64,000 nucleotides of DNA. Origin: Modestobacter sp. VKM Ac-2982 (GTDB lineage Bacteria; Actinomycetota; Actinomycetes; Mycobacteriales; Geodermatophilaceae). The stretch is taken from contig NZ_JAPVBL010000003.1 in NCBI RefSeq assembly GCF_026967935.1, positions 558,001-622,000 on the forward strand. The letters are read 5' to 3'. The position numbers and the translations under genes were made by a program. Below are positions 43,528-51,561 of the stretch, piece after piece (the first letter of the stretch is position 1; every line of letters starts with the position of its first letter). The notes below the pieces were generated by a model that saw only the letters and a list, made by a program, of their open reading frames with translations, was not told the DNA's origin and made no database searches.

Positions 43528-44210
43528 GACGGGAGCCCCTCGGTGACCACGCCGTCGCGCATGGACAGCACCCGGTCGGCGCGGGCCCAGGCGATCTCGT
43601 CGTGGGTGGCGATGAGCACCGCCGACCCCTCGCGGGCCGCGTCGGTGACGGCGTCGAGCAGCCGGTCGGCGTGGCCGCGGTCCTGGTGCGCGGTGGGCTC
43701 GTCGGCCAGCAGCACCGCCGGGCGCAGTAGCAGCGCGCGGGCGACGGCGACCCGCTGCTGCTCGCCCAGGGAGGCCTGGTGCGGGTAGCGGTCGGCGAGG
43801 TGCTCGACCCCGAAGGCGGTCAGCAGCGACCTGGCGCGGGCCTCCTCGGCGGCGAGGGTGCCGCTCAGCCGGGCGGGCAGCAGGACGTTGTCGGCCAGGC
43901 TGAGGTCGGCGACCAGCCCGAGCGCCTGGGGCACCAGCGCCAGGTCCCGCCAGCCGAAGCCCTCGGGACGGCGTCCGGCGAGCGGGCCGAGGTACGCGAG
44001 CTCGCCCTCGTCGGCGGTCTCCCAGCCGCACAGCAGCGCGAGCAGGGTGCTCTTCCCGGACCCGGAGGGGCCGACCAGGGCGACGAACTCCCCGGAGCCG
44101 ACCTCCAGGCCGACCCCAGCCAGCGCCGACACGGTCTCCGCGCCACGCCGGAACCGCTTGACCAGCCCCGTGCCGGTGAACCCACCGGCCGGCTGCAGCC
44201 GCGCGTTCAC
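43524..44210 (-). CDS. ABC transporter ATPase (MacB/LolD-type), first partner of FtsX permease
   Basis: A 228-aa ATPase from GTG 44210 (GTGA overlap with the preceding gene). Walker A GPSGSGKSTLLALL, signature QASLGEQQRVAVARALL (LGEQ rather than LSGGQ), Walker B AVLLADEPTAHQD and H-loop ATHDEIAWA. This is the lipoprotein-release/MacB type of ATPase that works with FtsX permeases. Two such ATPases are encoded back to back, so they may form a heterodimer on the single permease. Confidence 0.9.
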   Translation of the reverse strand: MNARLQPAGGFTGTGLVKRFRRGAETVSALAGVGLEVGSGEFVALVGPSGSGKSTLLALLCGWETADEGELAYLGPLAGRRPEGFGWRDLALVPQALGLVADLSLADNVLLPARLSGTLAAEEARARSLLTAFGVEHLADRYPHQASLGEQQRVAVARALLLRPAVLLADEPTAHQDRGHADRLLDAVTDAAREGSAVLIATHDEIAWARADRVLSMRDGVVTEGLPS

Positions 44211-44938
44211 GAGGCGACCAGCCGGCCGTGGTCCAGCCGGACGAAGCCGTCGGCGATCGCCATCACCCGCGGGTCGTGCGAGGAGATGACGAACCCGACC
44301 CCGGCCGCGGCGAGGTCCTCCATCGCCACGAGGACCCGCTCGGCGGCTGCGGTGTCCAGCTCGGCCGTGGGCTCGTCGGCGACGACCAGCGCCGGGTCCC
44401 CGACGACGCCGCAGGCCACCGCCAGGCGCTGCTGCTCCCCGCCGGACAGCTGCGCGGGGTGGTGGTCGCCGCGTCCGCCCAGCCCCAGCCGGTCGAGCAG
44501 GGCACGAGCCTCGGCCGCGGTGACCGGGGCTCCGCGCAGCGATGCGGCCAGCCGGATCTGGGCCACCGCGTCCAGGTAGGGCAGCAGGTTCTCCCCGGGG
44601 CGCTGGAAGAGGTAGGCGACCTGTCGCTGCCGCAGCGCCCGGCGGGCCCGGGCACCCAGCCGGTCGACCCGCTGGCCGGCGATGAGCACCTCCCCGGCGT
44701 CGGGGGAGTCGATGCAGGCCAGCAGCCGCAGCAGCGAGGACTTGCCCGAACCCGAGGGGCCGACGACCACGGTCACCTGCGCGCGGGGGATGTCCACGGT
44801 GACGTCGTCCAGCGCGGTCACCGACTCCGTCGCCGTCCGGTAGGTCTTCCGGACCCGCCGGCAGAGGGCGGCCGGTGGCGCGTCCGGCGCGGTGGAGAGC
44901 CGGTCCGAGCCGGCGGAGGAACCGTCGTCGCTGTTCAT
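44207..44938 (-). CDS. ABC transporter ATPase (MacB/LolD-type), second partner of FtsX permease
   Basis: A 243-aa ATPase from ATG 44938, 12 bases after the TetR stop. Walker A GPSGSGKSSLLRLL, signature AQLSGGEQQRLAVACGVV, Walker B LVVADEPTAELDTAAAE, H-loop SSHDPRVMAIAD. The N-terminal ~28 residues are an acidic/Ser-rich extension not shared with the neighbouring ATPase. The lack of a clear Shine-Dalgarno suggests coupling to the upstream gene. Confidence 0.9.
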   Translation of the reverse strand: MNSDDGSSAGSDRLSTAPDAPPAALCRRVRKTYRTATESVTALDDVTVDIPRAQVTVVVGPSGSGKSSLLRLLACIDSPDAGEVLIAGQRVDRLGARARRALRQRQVAYLFQRPGENLLPYLDAVAQIRLAASLRGAPVTAAEARALLDRLGLGGRGDHHPAQLSGGEQQRLAVACGVVGDPALVVADEPTAELDTAAAERVLVAMEDLAAAGVGFVISSHDPRVMAIADGFVRLDHGRLVAS

Positions 44939-44950
44939 CGACGCGAGAGC

Positions 44951-45598
44951 CTAGGTGGTGGGTGCAACGACCCCGGGGAGGTCGACGTCACCGGTCAGGT
45001 ACCGCTGGACCGTGGGCCCGACGGCGGCCACCAGCTCCTCCGCCGACGCCGACGCCAGCGGCTCGACCCGCAGCACGTAGCGCGCCATCACCACCCCGAT
45101 CAGCTGGGAGGCGACCAGGGAGCCCCGCGCCTCGCCCTCGGCGCGGGGCAGTCCCAGCGTGCCGACCACCCGGCGCAGCACCTGGGAGACCAGGAACTCC
45201 CGGAGCAGGCGCGCGGTCCACTCGTTGGTGACCGCGGACCGCACCAGGGCGAGCCCCGCCGCCCGGCCGGGGCCGTCCCACACCTGCAGCAGCAGCCGGA
45301 CGACGCTGGCGCCGAGGTCCGCCGGCCCGCCGGCCAGCAGCTCGGGCAGCAGCTCCTCGGGGTCGGCCGGGGCCTCGATGGCGGCGAGGAAGAGCTTGTC
45401 CTTGCTGCCGAAGTAGTGGTGCACCAGCGCCGGGTCGACCCCCGCCGCCGTGGCGATCACCCGGATCGAGGCGCCGTCGAACCCGCGCTCGGCGAAGGCG
45501 GCCCGGGCTGCGGCGAGCACCGCCTCCCGGGTGTCGGGGTTGCCCGGACGACGTCCGGTCGGGCGGGTGCGCCGTGGTCGTGCTGCCGGGTCGCTCAG
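44951..45598 (-). CDS. TetR-family transcriptional regulator, CTG start
   Basis: A 215-aa TetR regulator: N-terminal HTH TREAVLAAARAAFAERGFDGAS ... AGVDPALVHHYFGSKDKLF, then a helical ligand domain. No ATG, GTG or TTG lies close before the HTH. CTG 45598 forms a CTGA overlap with the permease stop and has GGAGGAGG five bases upstream, the best ribosome site nearby; the first in-frame GTG is inside helix 1. Encoded within the ABC operon, it probably represses it through the palindrome at 47091-47130. Confidence 0.85.
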   Translation of the reverse strand: MSDPAARPRRTRPTGRRPGNPDTREAVLAAARAAFAERGFDGASIRVIATAAGVDPALVHHYFGSKDKLFLAAIEAPADPEELLPELLAGGPADLGASVVRLLLQVWDGPGRAAGLALVRSAVTNEWTARLLREFLVSQVLRRVVGTLGLPRAEGEARGSLVASQLIGVVMARYVLRVEPLASASAEELVAAVGPTVQRYLTGDVDLPGVVAPTT

Positions 45599-46362
45599 CT
45601 GGTCCTCCTCCGCAGGGTGGCCGCGGCCAGCCCCAGGGCCAGCAGCGTCGCGCCGGCCACCACACCGACGTCGACCCACATGGTGCCCGTCGCCTCCGGG
45701 GAGGCGCCCACCTCCTGGAGGGCCGCCACGGCGTAGCTCAGCGGCAGGACGTCGCTGACCGCCTGCAGCCAGCCGGCCAGCTGGTCCCGCGGCACCAGCA
45801 GCCCGCAGAGGAAGAACTGGGGGAGGACGACGACCGGCATGAGCTGCACGGCCTGGAACTCGCTGCGGGCGAACGCGCTGGCCAGCAGCCCGAGCGCCAC
45901 GCCCAGGGCGGCGTCGACGACGGCGATGAGCACGACCAGGGACAGAGACCCGGTGACGTCCAGGTCGTAGACCGTGGTCGCGATCGTCACGGTGACCACC
46001 GCCTGCGCGGCGGCGGCCAGACCGAAGGCCAGGCCGTAGCCGAGCAGCAGGTCCAGCCGGGAGAGCGGGGTGGTGAGCAGCCGCTCCAGCGTGCCGGAGG
46101 TGCGCTCCCGCAGCATCGCGATGCTCGTGACCAGGAACATGACCACGAACGGGAAGACCCCGAGCATGGTGAGCCCGACCCGGTCGAAGGTGTCCGGCTG
46201 CCCGGGCGCGGTGGGCACGTCGGCCCACAGCAGGTACAGCAGCCCGAGCAGGGCACTGGGCAGCACCAGCAGCATCGCCACCGTCCGGTGGTCGTGCCGG
46301 AGCTGGCGGAGCACCCGGCCGGCGGTGGCGGAGGTGAGCCGGGGAGAGACCGCGGTGGTCAT
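45595..46362 (-). CDS. ABC-2 type transporter permease (drug-export type)
   Basis: A 255-aa permease from ATG 46362 in an ATGA overlap with its ATPase. It has six helices (MLLVLPSALLGLLYLLWADV first) and the ABC-2 signature region RERTSGTLERLLTTPLSRLDLLLGYGLAF, LMPVVVLPQFFLCGLLVPRDQL and ALQEVGASPEATG near the end. This is the DrrB/ABC-2 multidrug class. Substrate unknown, probably the ligand of the downstream TetR. Confidence 0.9.
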   Translation of the reverse strand: MTTAVSPRLTSATAGRVLRQLRHDHRTVAMLLVLPSALLGLLYLLWADVPTAPGQPDTFDRVGLTMLGVFPFVVMFLVTSIAMLRERTSGTLERLLTTPLSRLDLLLGYGLAFGLAAAAQAVVTVTIATTVYDLDVTGSLSLVVLIAVVDAALGVALGLLASAFARSEFQAVQLMPVVVLPQFFLCGLLVPRDQLAGWLQAVSDVLPLSYAVAALQEVGASPEATGTMWVDVGVVAGATLLALGLAAATLRRRTS

Positions 46363-47078
46363 GCCGTCGCCTCCTCGGTGGCGCGGACCAGGGAGAGGAA
46401 GGCCTGCTCCAGGTCGTCGGTGCCGGTCCGGGCGCGCAGCTCGGCCGGGGTGGAGTCGCTGAGCAGCCGCCCGTCGCGCAGCAGGAGCAACCGGTCGCAG
46501 CGACCGGCCTCGTCCATCACGTGGCTGGAGACGACCAACGTCGTGCCGGCCGCGGCCAGGGCGTGGAACCGGCTCCACAGCTCGACCCGCAGCACCGGGT
46601 CCAGCCCGACCGTGGGCTCGTCGAGCACCAGCAGCTCCGGCTCGCCGACCAGGGCGCAGGCCAGCGACGCCCGGCCCCGCTGGCCGCCGGAGAGGTCACC
46701 GACCAGCTGGCCGGCCGCCTCGGCCAGCCCGACGTCGGCGATCGCCGCATCGGCGGCCGCTGCACCTCTGCCGTACAGCGCAGCGAAGTGGCGGGCGTTC
46801 TCCCGCACGGTGAGGTCGCCGTAGACGCTGGGCGCCTGGGTGACGTACCCGACCCGGGAGCGCAGCGCGGCCGAGCCGGCCGGGTGGCCGAGCACGGTCA
46901 CGGTGCCCGACCGGATCCGCTGGGCCCCGACCAGGGCGCGCAGCAGGGTGCTCTTGCCGCTCCCGCTGGGCCCGAGCAGACCGGTGACCTGCCCGGAGGG
47001 GACCGAGCACCCCACCTCGTGCAGGACCGGCCGGGCACCGCGGTGCACGACGAGATCGGTGACGGTGACGGCGTCCAC
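46359..47078 (-). CDS. ABC transporter ATPase (drug-export type)
   Basis: A 239-aa ATPase. I chose GTG 47078 because GGAGG lies five bases before it; TTG 47099 is in frame but inside the operator region. Walker A GLLGPSGSGKSTLLRAL, signature GDLSGGQRGRASLACALVG, Walker B LLVLDEPTVGLDP, H-loop VVSSHVMDEAGRC. It opens the six-gene operon ATPase-permease-TetR-ATPase-ATPase-FtsX. Confidence 0.9.
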   Translation of the reverse strand: MDAVTVTDLVVHRGARPVLHEVGCSVPSGQVTGLLGPSGSGKSTLLRALVGAQRIRSGTVTVLGHPAGSAALRSRVGYVTQAPSVYGDLTVRENARHFAALYGRGAAAADAAIADVGLAEAAGQLVGDLSGGQRGRASLACALVGEPELLVLDEPTVGLDPVLRVELWSRFHALAAAGTTLVVSSHVMDEAGRCDRLLLLRDGRLLSDSTPAELRARTGTDDLEQAFLSLVRATEEATA

Positions 47079-47090
47079 GACGGCCTCCGA

Positions 47091-47130
47091 ACAACTCAAC
47101 GAGTGATGAACTCAACGCTAGATGAGTTGT
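47091..47130. promoter_or_regulatory. TetR-type operator at the head of the ABC operon
   Basis: ACAACTCA (47091-47098) and TGAGTTGT (47123-47130) are perfect inverted arms; inside, AACTCA-N8-TGAGTT (47109-47128) is a 20-base palindrome of typical TetR-operator size, and ACTC-AAC-GAGT is a third small palindrome. AACTCAACG occurs twice as a direct repeat. The site immediately precedes the operon and is much more AT-rich than its surroundings, so the promoter probably lies within it. Confidence 0.75.
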
Positions 47131-47167
47131 CCGCCGAGGACAAGACCGGGACCGGCGGCAGAGGGGG

Positions 47168-48496
47168 TCAGGTGTGGCCGAGCTCGGTGAGCAGCCGGCG
47201 CCTGCGGTCGTGCTGGTCGGTGGAGAGGTCGTACAGCTCGACGCCGCTCCGACGCGCTTTGGCCACGTACATGGCGACGTCGGCCTGGCGGAGCAGGGCG
47301 CCGATCTCCGTCGGGGCGTCGCCGGAGACGGCCACGCCGATGCTGGCGCCGACGTCCAGTTCGAGCTCGTCGACCGGGAACGGCGTGCAGAGGGCGTCGC
47401 GCAGCCGGCGCGCCGCACCGCACGCGTCCTGATCCGTCGCCCCCGGCAGGAGCACGGCGAACTCGTCCCCGCCGAGCCGGGCGAGCAGGTCGACGTCCCT
47501 CAGGAGGGGCTGCAGTCGCGCTCCGACCTGGGCGAGCAGGCGGTCACCGGAGCTGTGCCCGAGGGTGTCGTTGACCTCCTTGAACCGGTCCAGGTCGATC
47601 AGCAGCACGGCGAGCGGGGTCAGGTCGGCCAGCAACTCGGCCCCGCGGGCGAGCAGTGCCGCCCGGTTCGGCAGGCCGGTCAGCCCGTCGTGCGTGGCCT
47701 GGAACGCGAGCCGGCGCTGGAGTTCCAGCCGTTCGGTCACGTCCCGCGCGGTCAGCAGCAGCCCGCCGATGACGGGGTCGTCGCGCCGGTCCGAGGAGCT
47801 GACCTCCAGGTGCCGCCAGCCGCCGTCCCGGTGCAGGGCCTGGACGAGGAAGACCTGGGACGGGGCCGCGGCGTTGGTGATCGGCGCACCGTCGGCGGTG
47901 AAGAGGTCGGCGTCCTCCAGGTGCACCAGTTCGTGCACCTGCCGGCCCAGCAGCTCCTCGCGTGACCAGCCCAGCACGTCGGAGACCGAGTCGGAGACGA
48001 AGGAGATGGAGCCGCTCGGGGTGAGCAGCGCCAGGACGTCGTTGGTGGCCTGCACCACGGAGCGGAAGCGGCGCTCCCGGTCCAGGGCTGCCAGCAGGGA
48101 GTTGAAGGCCGCCGCGGTGGTGCCCAGGTCGTCCGTCGAGCCCACCGGGAGAGCCAGCGCGGCTGCCGGCAGGGCCGGGCCCTGGGCAGTGCCCACCGGG
48201 TTGCCGACCGCGTCGGCGACGTCGGCGATCCGGTCGGCCAGCAGTCGCAGCCGGCTGCCGATGACCTGCCGGGCCAGCAGCCAGTTGGCCGCGCCGAGCA
48301 CCAGCCCGGCGGCGAGGCACGCGGCGCGGAACGTCGAGTCGGCGGCATACCGGGCAGGCACGCCCAGCAGCTCGGCGAACAGCGGGAAGACGGCGCCGAC
48401 GGCGATCCCCAGGAGGGCCATCCCGGCAGCGAGGCGGCCGAACGCCGACCACCGGGCAAGGGTGTCCCCCCGACCTGTCGTCCGCTGCGGCGCCAT
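47168..48496 (-). CDS. Diguanylate cyclase (HAMP-PAS-GGDEF)
   Basis: A 442-aa sensor enzyme; ATG 48496 is preferred, GTG 48580 is possible. Two N-terminal helices (GMALLGIAVGAVFPLFAELLG and AACLAAGLVLGAANWLLA) flank a very short outer loop; a HAMP-like segment, a PAS domain (FRSVVQATNDVLALLTPSGS ... DVTERLELQRRL) and the GGDEF domain follow. The active motif ARLGGDEFAVLL is at residue ~341 and the inhibitory I-site RxxD (RDVD) lies five residues before it, so product inhibition by c-di-GMP is likely. No EAL domain is present. Confidence 0.9.
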   Translation of the reverse strand: MAPQRTTGRGDTLARWSAFGRLAAGMALLGIAVGAVFPLFAELLGVPARYAADSTFRAACLAAGLVLGAANWLLARQVIGSRLRLLADRIADVADAVGNPVGTAQGPALPAAALALPVGSTDDLGTTAAAFNSLLAALDRERRFRSVVQATNDVLALLTPSGSISFVSDSVSDVLGWSREELLGRQVHELVHLEDADLFTADGAPITNAAAPSQVFLVQALHRDGGWRHLEVSSSDRRDDPVIGGLLLTARDVTERLELQRRLAFQATHDGLTGLPNRAALLARGAELLADLTPLAVLLIDLDRFKEVNDTLGHSSGDRLLAQVGARLQPLLRDVDLLARLGGDEFAVLLPGATDQDACGAARRLRDALCTPFPVDELELDVGASIGVAVSGDAPTEIGALLRQADVAMYVAKARRSGVELYDLSTDQHDRRRRLLTELGHT

Positions 48497-48743
48497 GCCA
48501 CCAGGTCGGCAGCGGAGAGCGGCGGCTGCACCCCCGGGGGGGCGTCCTCCCTCGGGTGGGGGAGGGGCGGGCTCAGGCACCGACGTCCAGCACGGCGATC
48601 AGCAGCAGCGGCACGATCGACCACGATGCCAGCACCCGCAAGCCCCTGGCGGCGACGATGCGCCTGCGCGAGACCTCCGCCGTCACCGCGCGAGCGGGTG
48701 CAGGTCCGCCACCCGCATGCCCGGGGGAGGGTCGGCGGGCCGG

Positions 48744-49709
48744 TCAGGCGGTCGCGTCGGCCAGGGCGTGGCCGAGGGCGTCCCCGGAACGCCAGGCGCT
48801 CTCCACCTTCGACGGTGCCGCCCACCCGTCGCCGCACAGCCCGACGCCGTCGACCAGGGCGAACGGCGCCTCCCGCGGGGCGGTCGGCTTCGCGAACGTC
48901 CAGCGGTGGACGTGCGTCCACTCCGGCTCGCCCGACAGGCCGAGCAGGGCGCGGACCGCGGCGAGGACCGCGGGGGCGGCCCGCTCGGGTTCGGCCAGGT
49001 GCTCGGCGGCGAAGGCGGGCGTCGTGTGGGCGACCAGCACGGGAGCGCCGTCCCCGCGCCGGTCGCCGTCGTCGGCGACCCAGTCCAGGACCGGGGAGTC
49101 GTGCACGAAGGCCCCGTGCAGGTCGGCCGGCCAGCTCCGCTCGGGGAAGCCGATGGCCACCGCGAGCGTGGGCTGCCACTCGGCGTCCTGCAGGCTCCCG
49201 GCGATCGCCGCCCCCGGGTCCAGCAGCCGGGCCGCCTGCGGGTCGGGCATCGCGAGCACGACGGCGGCGGCCGGGTCCCCGTCCACCGTCGGGCCCCCGC
49301 CGACGCCGACGCGGGCGACCGCTCGATCCAGCTGCACGTCCAGGCCCTCGGCGAGGTCGACGACCAGGCCGCGGAGGCCACCCGCGGTGCCGTACCGCAG
49401 CGGGCCGGACGTCGTCCGCTCGATGCCGTCCGGTCCGGCGACCGCGAACGTGTCGGTCCACGGCCGGGCCAGGCCGCGGTCCACCCACCCGGCGACGACC
49501 CGCGCGAACCCGTCGTCCTCGCCCACGGTGAAGTAGGAGGCGCCCAGGTCGACGGCGCGGCCGTGCAGGGTGCGGCCGCCCATCCGGCCACCGAGCCGGC
49601 GGCCCCGGTCCAGGACCTGCACCGGCAGCCCCCGGTCGGCCAGGCCCCGGGCGCAGGCGATCCCGGCGATGCCGCCGCCGACGACGGTCGTGGTGTCCGC
49701 GGTGTTCAC
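48744..49709 (-). CDS. FAD-dependent amine oxidase/oxidoreductase (renalase-like)
   Basis: A 321-aa flavoprotein from GTG 49709 (AGGA eight bases upstream; GTG 49733 also in frame). The FAD-binding motif TTVVGGGIAGIACARGL is at the N-terminus, followed by LDRGRRLGGRM and DLGASYFTV, and the C-terminal FAD contact LCGDGWAAPSKVESAWRSG. Layout and size match the NAD(P)/FAD-dependent oxidoreductases annotated as renalase-like. The substrate is unknown. The 247 bp between it and the cyclase (48497-48743) contain no supportable gene. Confidence 0.82.
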   Translation of the reverse strand: MNTADTTTVVGGGIAGIACARGLADRGLPVQVLDRGRRLGGRMGGRTLHGRAVDLGASYFTVGEDDGFARVVAGWVDRGLARPWTDTFAVAGPDGIERTTSGPLRYGTAGGLRGLVVDLAEGLDVQLDRAVARVGVGGGPTVDGDPAAAVVLAMPDPQAARLLDPGAAIAGSLQDAEWQPTLAVAIGFPERSWPADLHGAFVHDSPVLDWVADDGDRRGDGAPVLVAHTTPAFAAEHLAEPERAAPAVLAAVRALLGLSGEPEWTHVHRWTFAKPTAPREAPFALVDGVGLCGDGWAAPSKVESAWRSGDALGHALADATA

Positions 49710-49762
49710 CCGGTCGATCCTGCTGGCCCCCACCGGATCGTGCGCGTCGGGGGTCGCCGGGG

Positions 49763-50584
49763 ATGATCGTCGGCGTGCCCGTCCCCCCTGTGCTGATCAC
49801 CGACCCGGCCGACGAGCGGGTGGCCGACTTCCGCGACCTGGTCGCCGGCGACCGCAAGCCCGGCACCGAACGCGGCACCGGACCGGTGATCGTGGAGGGG
49901 GTGCCGGCGGTCCAGCGGCTGCTCGCCTCGGACTACCCGGTGCGCAGCGTCTTCGGCATCCCCGGCCGGGTGGCCGACCTGCAGCTCCCCGACGACGTGC
50001 CGGCCTACGAGGCCGACCGGTGGGTGCTCTCCGACGTCATCGGCTTCCGGCTGACCCGCGGGGTGCTCGCCTCCGCCGACCGGCTGCCGCCCGCCGACTT
50101 GGACGCCCTGCTGGCCGGCCCCGATCCGGCCGCACCGCGCCGGCTGGCGGTGCTGGAGGGGCTGAACGACCACGAGAACATCGGGTCGATCGCCCGGTCG
50201 GCGATGGCCCTCGGGGTCGACGGCCTGCTGCTGGACCCCACCTGCGCCGACCCGCTCTACCGGCGGTGCGTGCGGGTGTCGATGGGGCACGTGCTGTCGT
50301 TGCCGATCGCGGTCCTGGGCGACTGGCCCACCGACCTGGACCGGCTGCACGCCGCCGGCTACCTCACGGTGGCGTTGACCCCGGCGCCCAACGCCGTCGA
50401 CCTGGGCGACGTCGACCTCGCCGCCCACCCGCGCACCGCCGTCCTGCTCGGCGCCGAGGGCCCCGGGCTCACCGACGCGGCGAAGGCGGCCGCCCGGGTA
50501 CGCGCCCGGATCCCGATGCGCGCCGGGGTGGACTCCCTCGGGGTGGCCGCCGCCGCGGCGGTCGCCTTCGCCACGCTGCGCTGA
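49763..50584 (+). CDS. SpoU/TrmH-family RNA 2'-O-methyltransferase
   Basis: A 273-aa SPOUT enzyme from ATG 49763 (GTG 49775 is an alternative). The three SpoU motifs are present: motif 1 LNDHENIGSIARSAMALGVDG, motif 2 VLLGAEGPGLTD and motif 3 RIPMRAGVDSLGVAAAAAVAF, which form the trefoil knot binding SAM. A ~100-residue N-terminal L30-like substrate-binding domain precedes it. It methylates ribose in tRNA or rRNA; the exact base is unknown. Position matches Rv0881. Confidence 0.92.
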   Translation: MIVGVPVPPVLITDPADERVADFRDLVAGDRKPGTERGTGPVIVEGVPAVQRLLASDYPVRSVFGIPGRVADLQLPDDVPAYEADRWVLSDVIGFRLTRGVLASADRLPPADLDALLAGPDPAAPRRLAVLEGLNDHENIGSIARSAMALGVDGLLLDPTCADPLYRRCVRVSMGHVLSLPIAVLGDWPTDLDRLHAAGYLTVALTPAPNAVDLGDVDLAAHPRTAVLLGAEGPGLTDAAKAAARVRARIPMRAGVDSLGVAAAAAVAFATLR

Positions 50585-50625
50585 CCTCGCGCGGCGGGGC
50601 GCTCGCGCTGCGGCGTTCCGGCCCC

Positions 50626-50637
50626 TACCGTTCCGCC
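50626..50637 (+). promoter_or_regulatory. Leaderless promoter -10 TACCGT
   Basis: TACCGT (50626-50631) followed by exactly six bases and ATG 50638, with no Shine-Dalgarno. The arrangement equals that at 38711. No good -35 is visible. Confidence 0.5.
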
Positions 50638-50835
50638 ATGACGTTCTGGATCGTGACCGGGGCCCTGCTGGTGGCGCTGCTCGCCGCGATGGCCCTGATG
50701 GACCGCCGGGCGAAGGCCCGCGGTGCCCGGTTGTCCGGCGACATCACGGGCGGGCTGCGCGGCGCCTCCGTGCACGGGAACGTCGACGCCTACCGCGGTG
50801 CGGACGGCCAGGGGCAGCGCACCGGCGGCATGTGA
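50638..50835 (+). CDS. Small single-pass membrane protein
   Basis: A 65-aa protein from ATG 50638: one N-terminal helix (FWIVTGALLVALLAAMALM) and a Gly/Arg-rich polar tail (GARLSGDITGGLRGASVHGN). It is probably made from a leaderless mRNA. No family is recognised. It is convergent with the stress-protein gene (22 bp apart). Confidence 0.6.
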   Translation: MTFWIVTGALLVALLAAMALMDRRAKARGARLSGDITGGLRGASVHGNVDAYRGADGQGQRTGGM

Positions 50836-50857
50836 AGCCGACGGTGCGCCCGCTGCC

Positions 50858-51331
50858 TCAGCCGCGCAGGGAGAGCTTGGCGAGCTCGGCGCGGGCCTGC
50901 TCGGCGTGCTGCGGCGCGCACATCACGTCATAGCGGCTGGCCACCACCTTGCTGGTGCTGGTGAAGTCACGCTGACCGCGGCTGGTCGAGTAGCCGACCG
51001 CCCCGAAGACCGCGCCGAAGACCAGCCCGATCAGCAGGCCGGTGAGCACCGAGCCGATCCAGCCGCCGCCGTCCGCGGCGAAGATGCCCAGCAGCAGACC
51101 CACGAAGAGCCCGAACCACGCGCCGCTGGCCGCGCCGGCGGCGATCGCCCGGCCCCAGCTGAGCCGGCCGGTGACCCGCTCGACCATCCGCAGGTCGGTG
51201 CCGATGATCGTCACGTTCTCGACGGGGAACTTCTCGTCGGAGAGGAAGTCCACCGCCCGCTGGGCCTCCTGGTAGTCGTCGTAGGACCCGACCTGGACGC
51301 CGCCGAGCGGCATGGACACCGAAGCTGACAT
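50858..51331 (-). CDS. General stress protein 17M-like (YflT) domain with glycine-zipper membrane region
   Basis: A 157-aa protein from ATG 51331 with GGAG upstream. The N-terminal VQVGSYDDYQEAQRAVDFLSDEKFPVENVTIIGTDL is the YflT/heat-induced stress domain found in actinobacteria. Two Gly-rich hydrophobic stretches (AIAAGAASGAWFGLFVGLLL and IGSVLTGLLIGLVFGAVFGA) may insert in membranes. Such proteins accumulate under general stress; the mechanism is unknown. Confidence 0.78.
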   Translation of the reverse strand: MSASVSMPLGGVQVGSYDDYQEAQRAVDFLSDEKFPVENVTIIGTDLRMVERVTGRLSWGRAIAAGAASGAWFGLFVGLLLGIFAADGGGWIGSVLTGLLIGLVFGAVFGAVGYSTSRGQRDFTSTSKVVASRYDVMCAPQHAEQARAELAKLSLRG

Positions 51332-51467
51332 GTCTGTCTCCGTTCCGCGCCGGCCTGCTGGCGGAGGCCGGACGTTCCGGCCACCCCTCGCACCCCTCAG
51401 GACGACGACCGGCTCACTACCCGGAACGATCACCCGCGACGCCCTGTTCCTCCGGCCCTCTCCGGGT

Positions 51468-51553
51468 CCCGCCGCGAGCTTGCTCGTGGTGGGTCAGGCC
51501 CTGTCCAGAGGCTCGCCCCGAGCGTGCGAGGGGTGAGGAGGACGGGGTCCTTC
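51468..51553 (-). repeat. Intergenic terminator-like repeat, family B copy 2 (after ABC exporter)
   Basis: Shares 45 identical bases (51509-51553) with the copy at 14394-14438 and clear similarity over ~86 bases. On the minus strand it starts 8 bases after the ABC exporter stop as GAAGGACCCCGTCC. The matching arm is GGACAGGGCC here, so the outer stem has one mismatch compared with copy 1. Confidence 0.75.
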
Positions 51554-51561
51554 CCCCTTCA

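Noticed and set aside
48497-48580. Start of the diguanylate cyclase at GTG 48580
   Set aside because: It adds a Pro/Gly-rich stretch with no helix; kept as an alternative only.
48573-48686. 37-aa ORF (GTG 48686, minus) with one hydrophobic helix upstream of the diguanylate cyclase
   Set aside because: No ribosome site and no other support; the length is easily reached by chance in this GC content.
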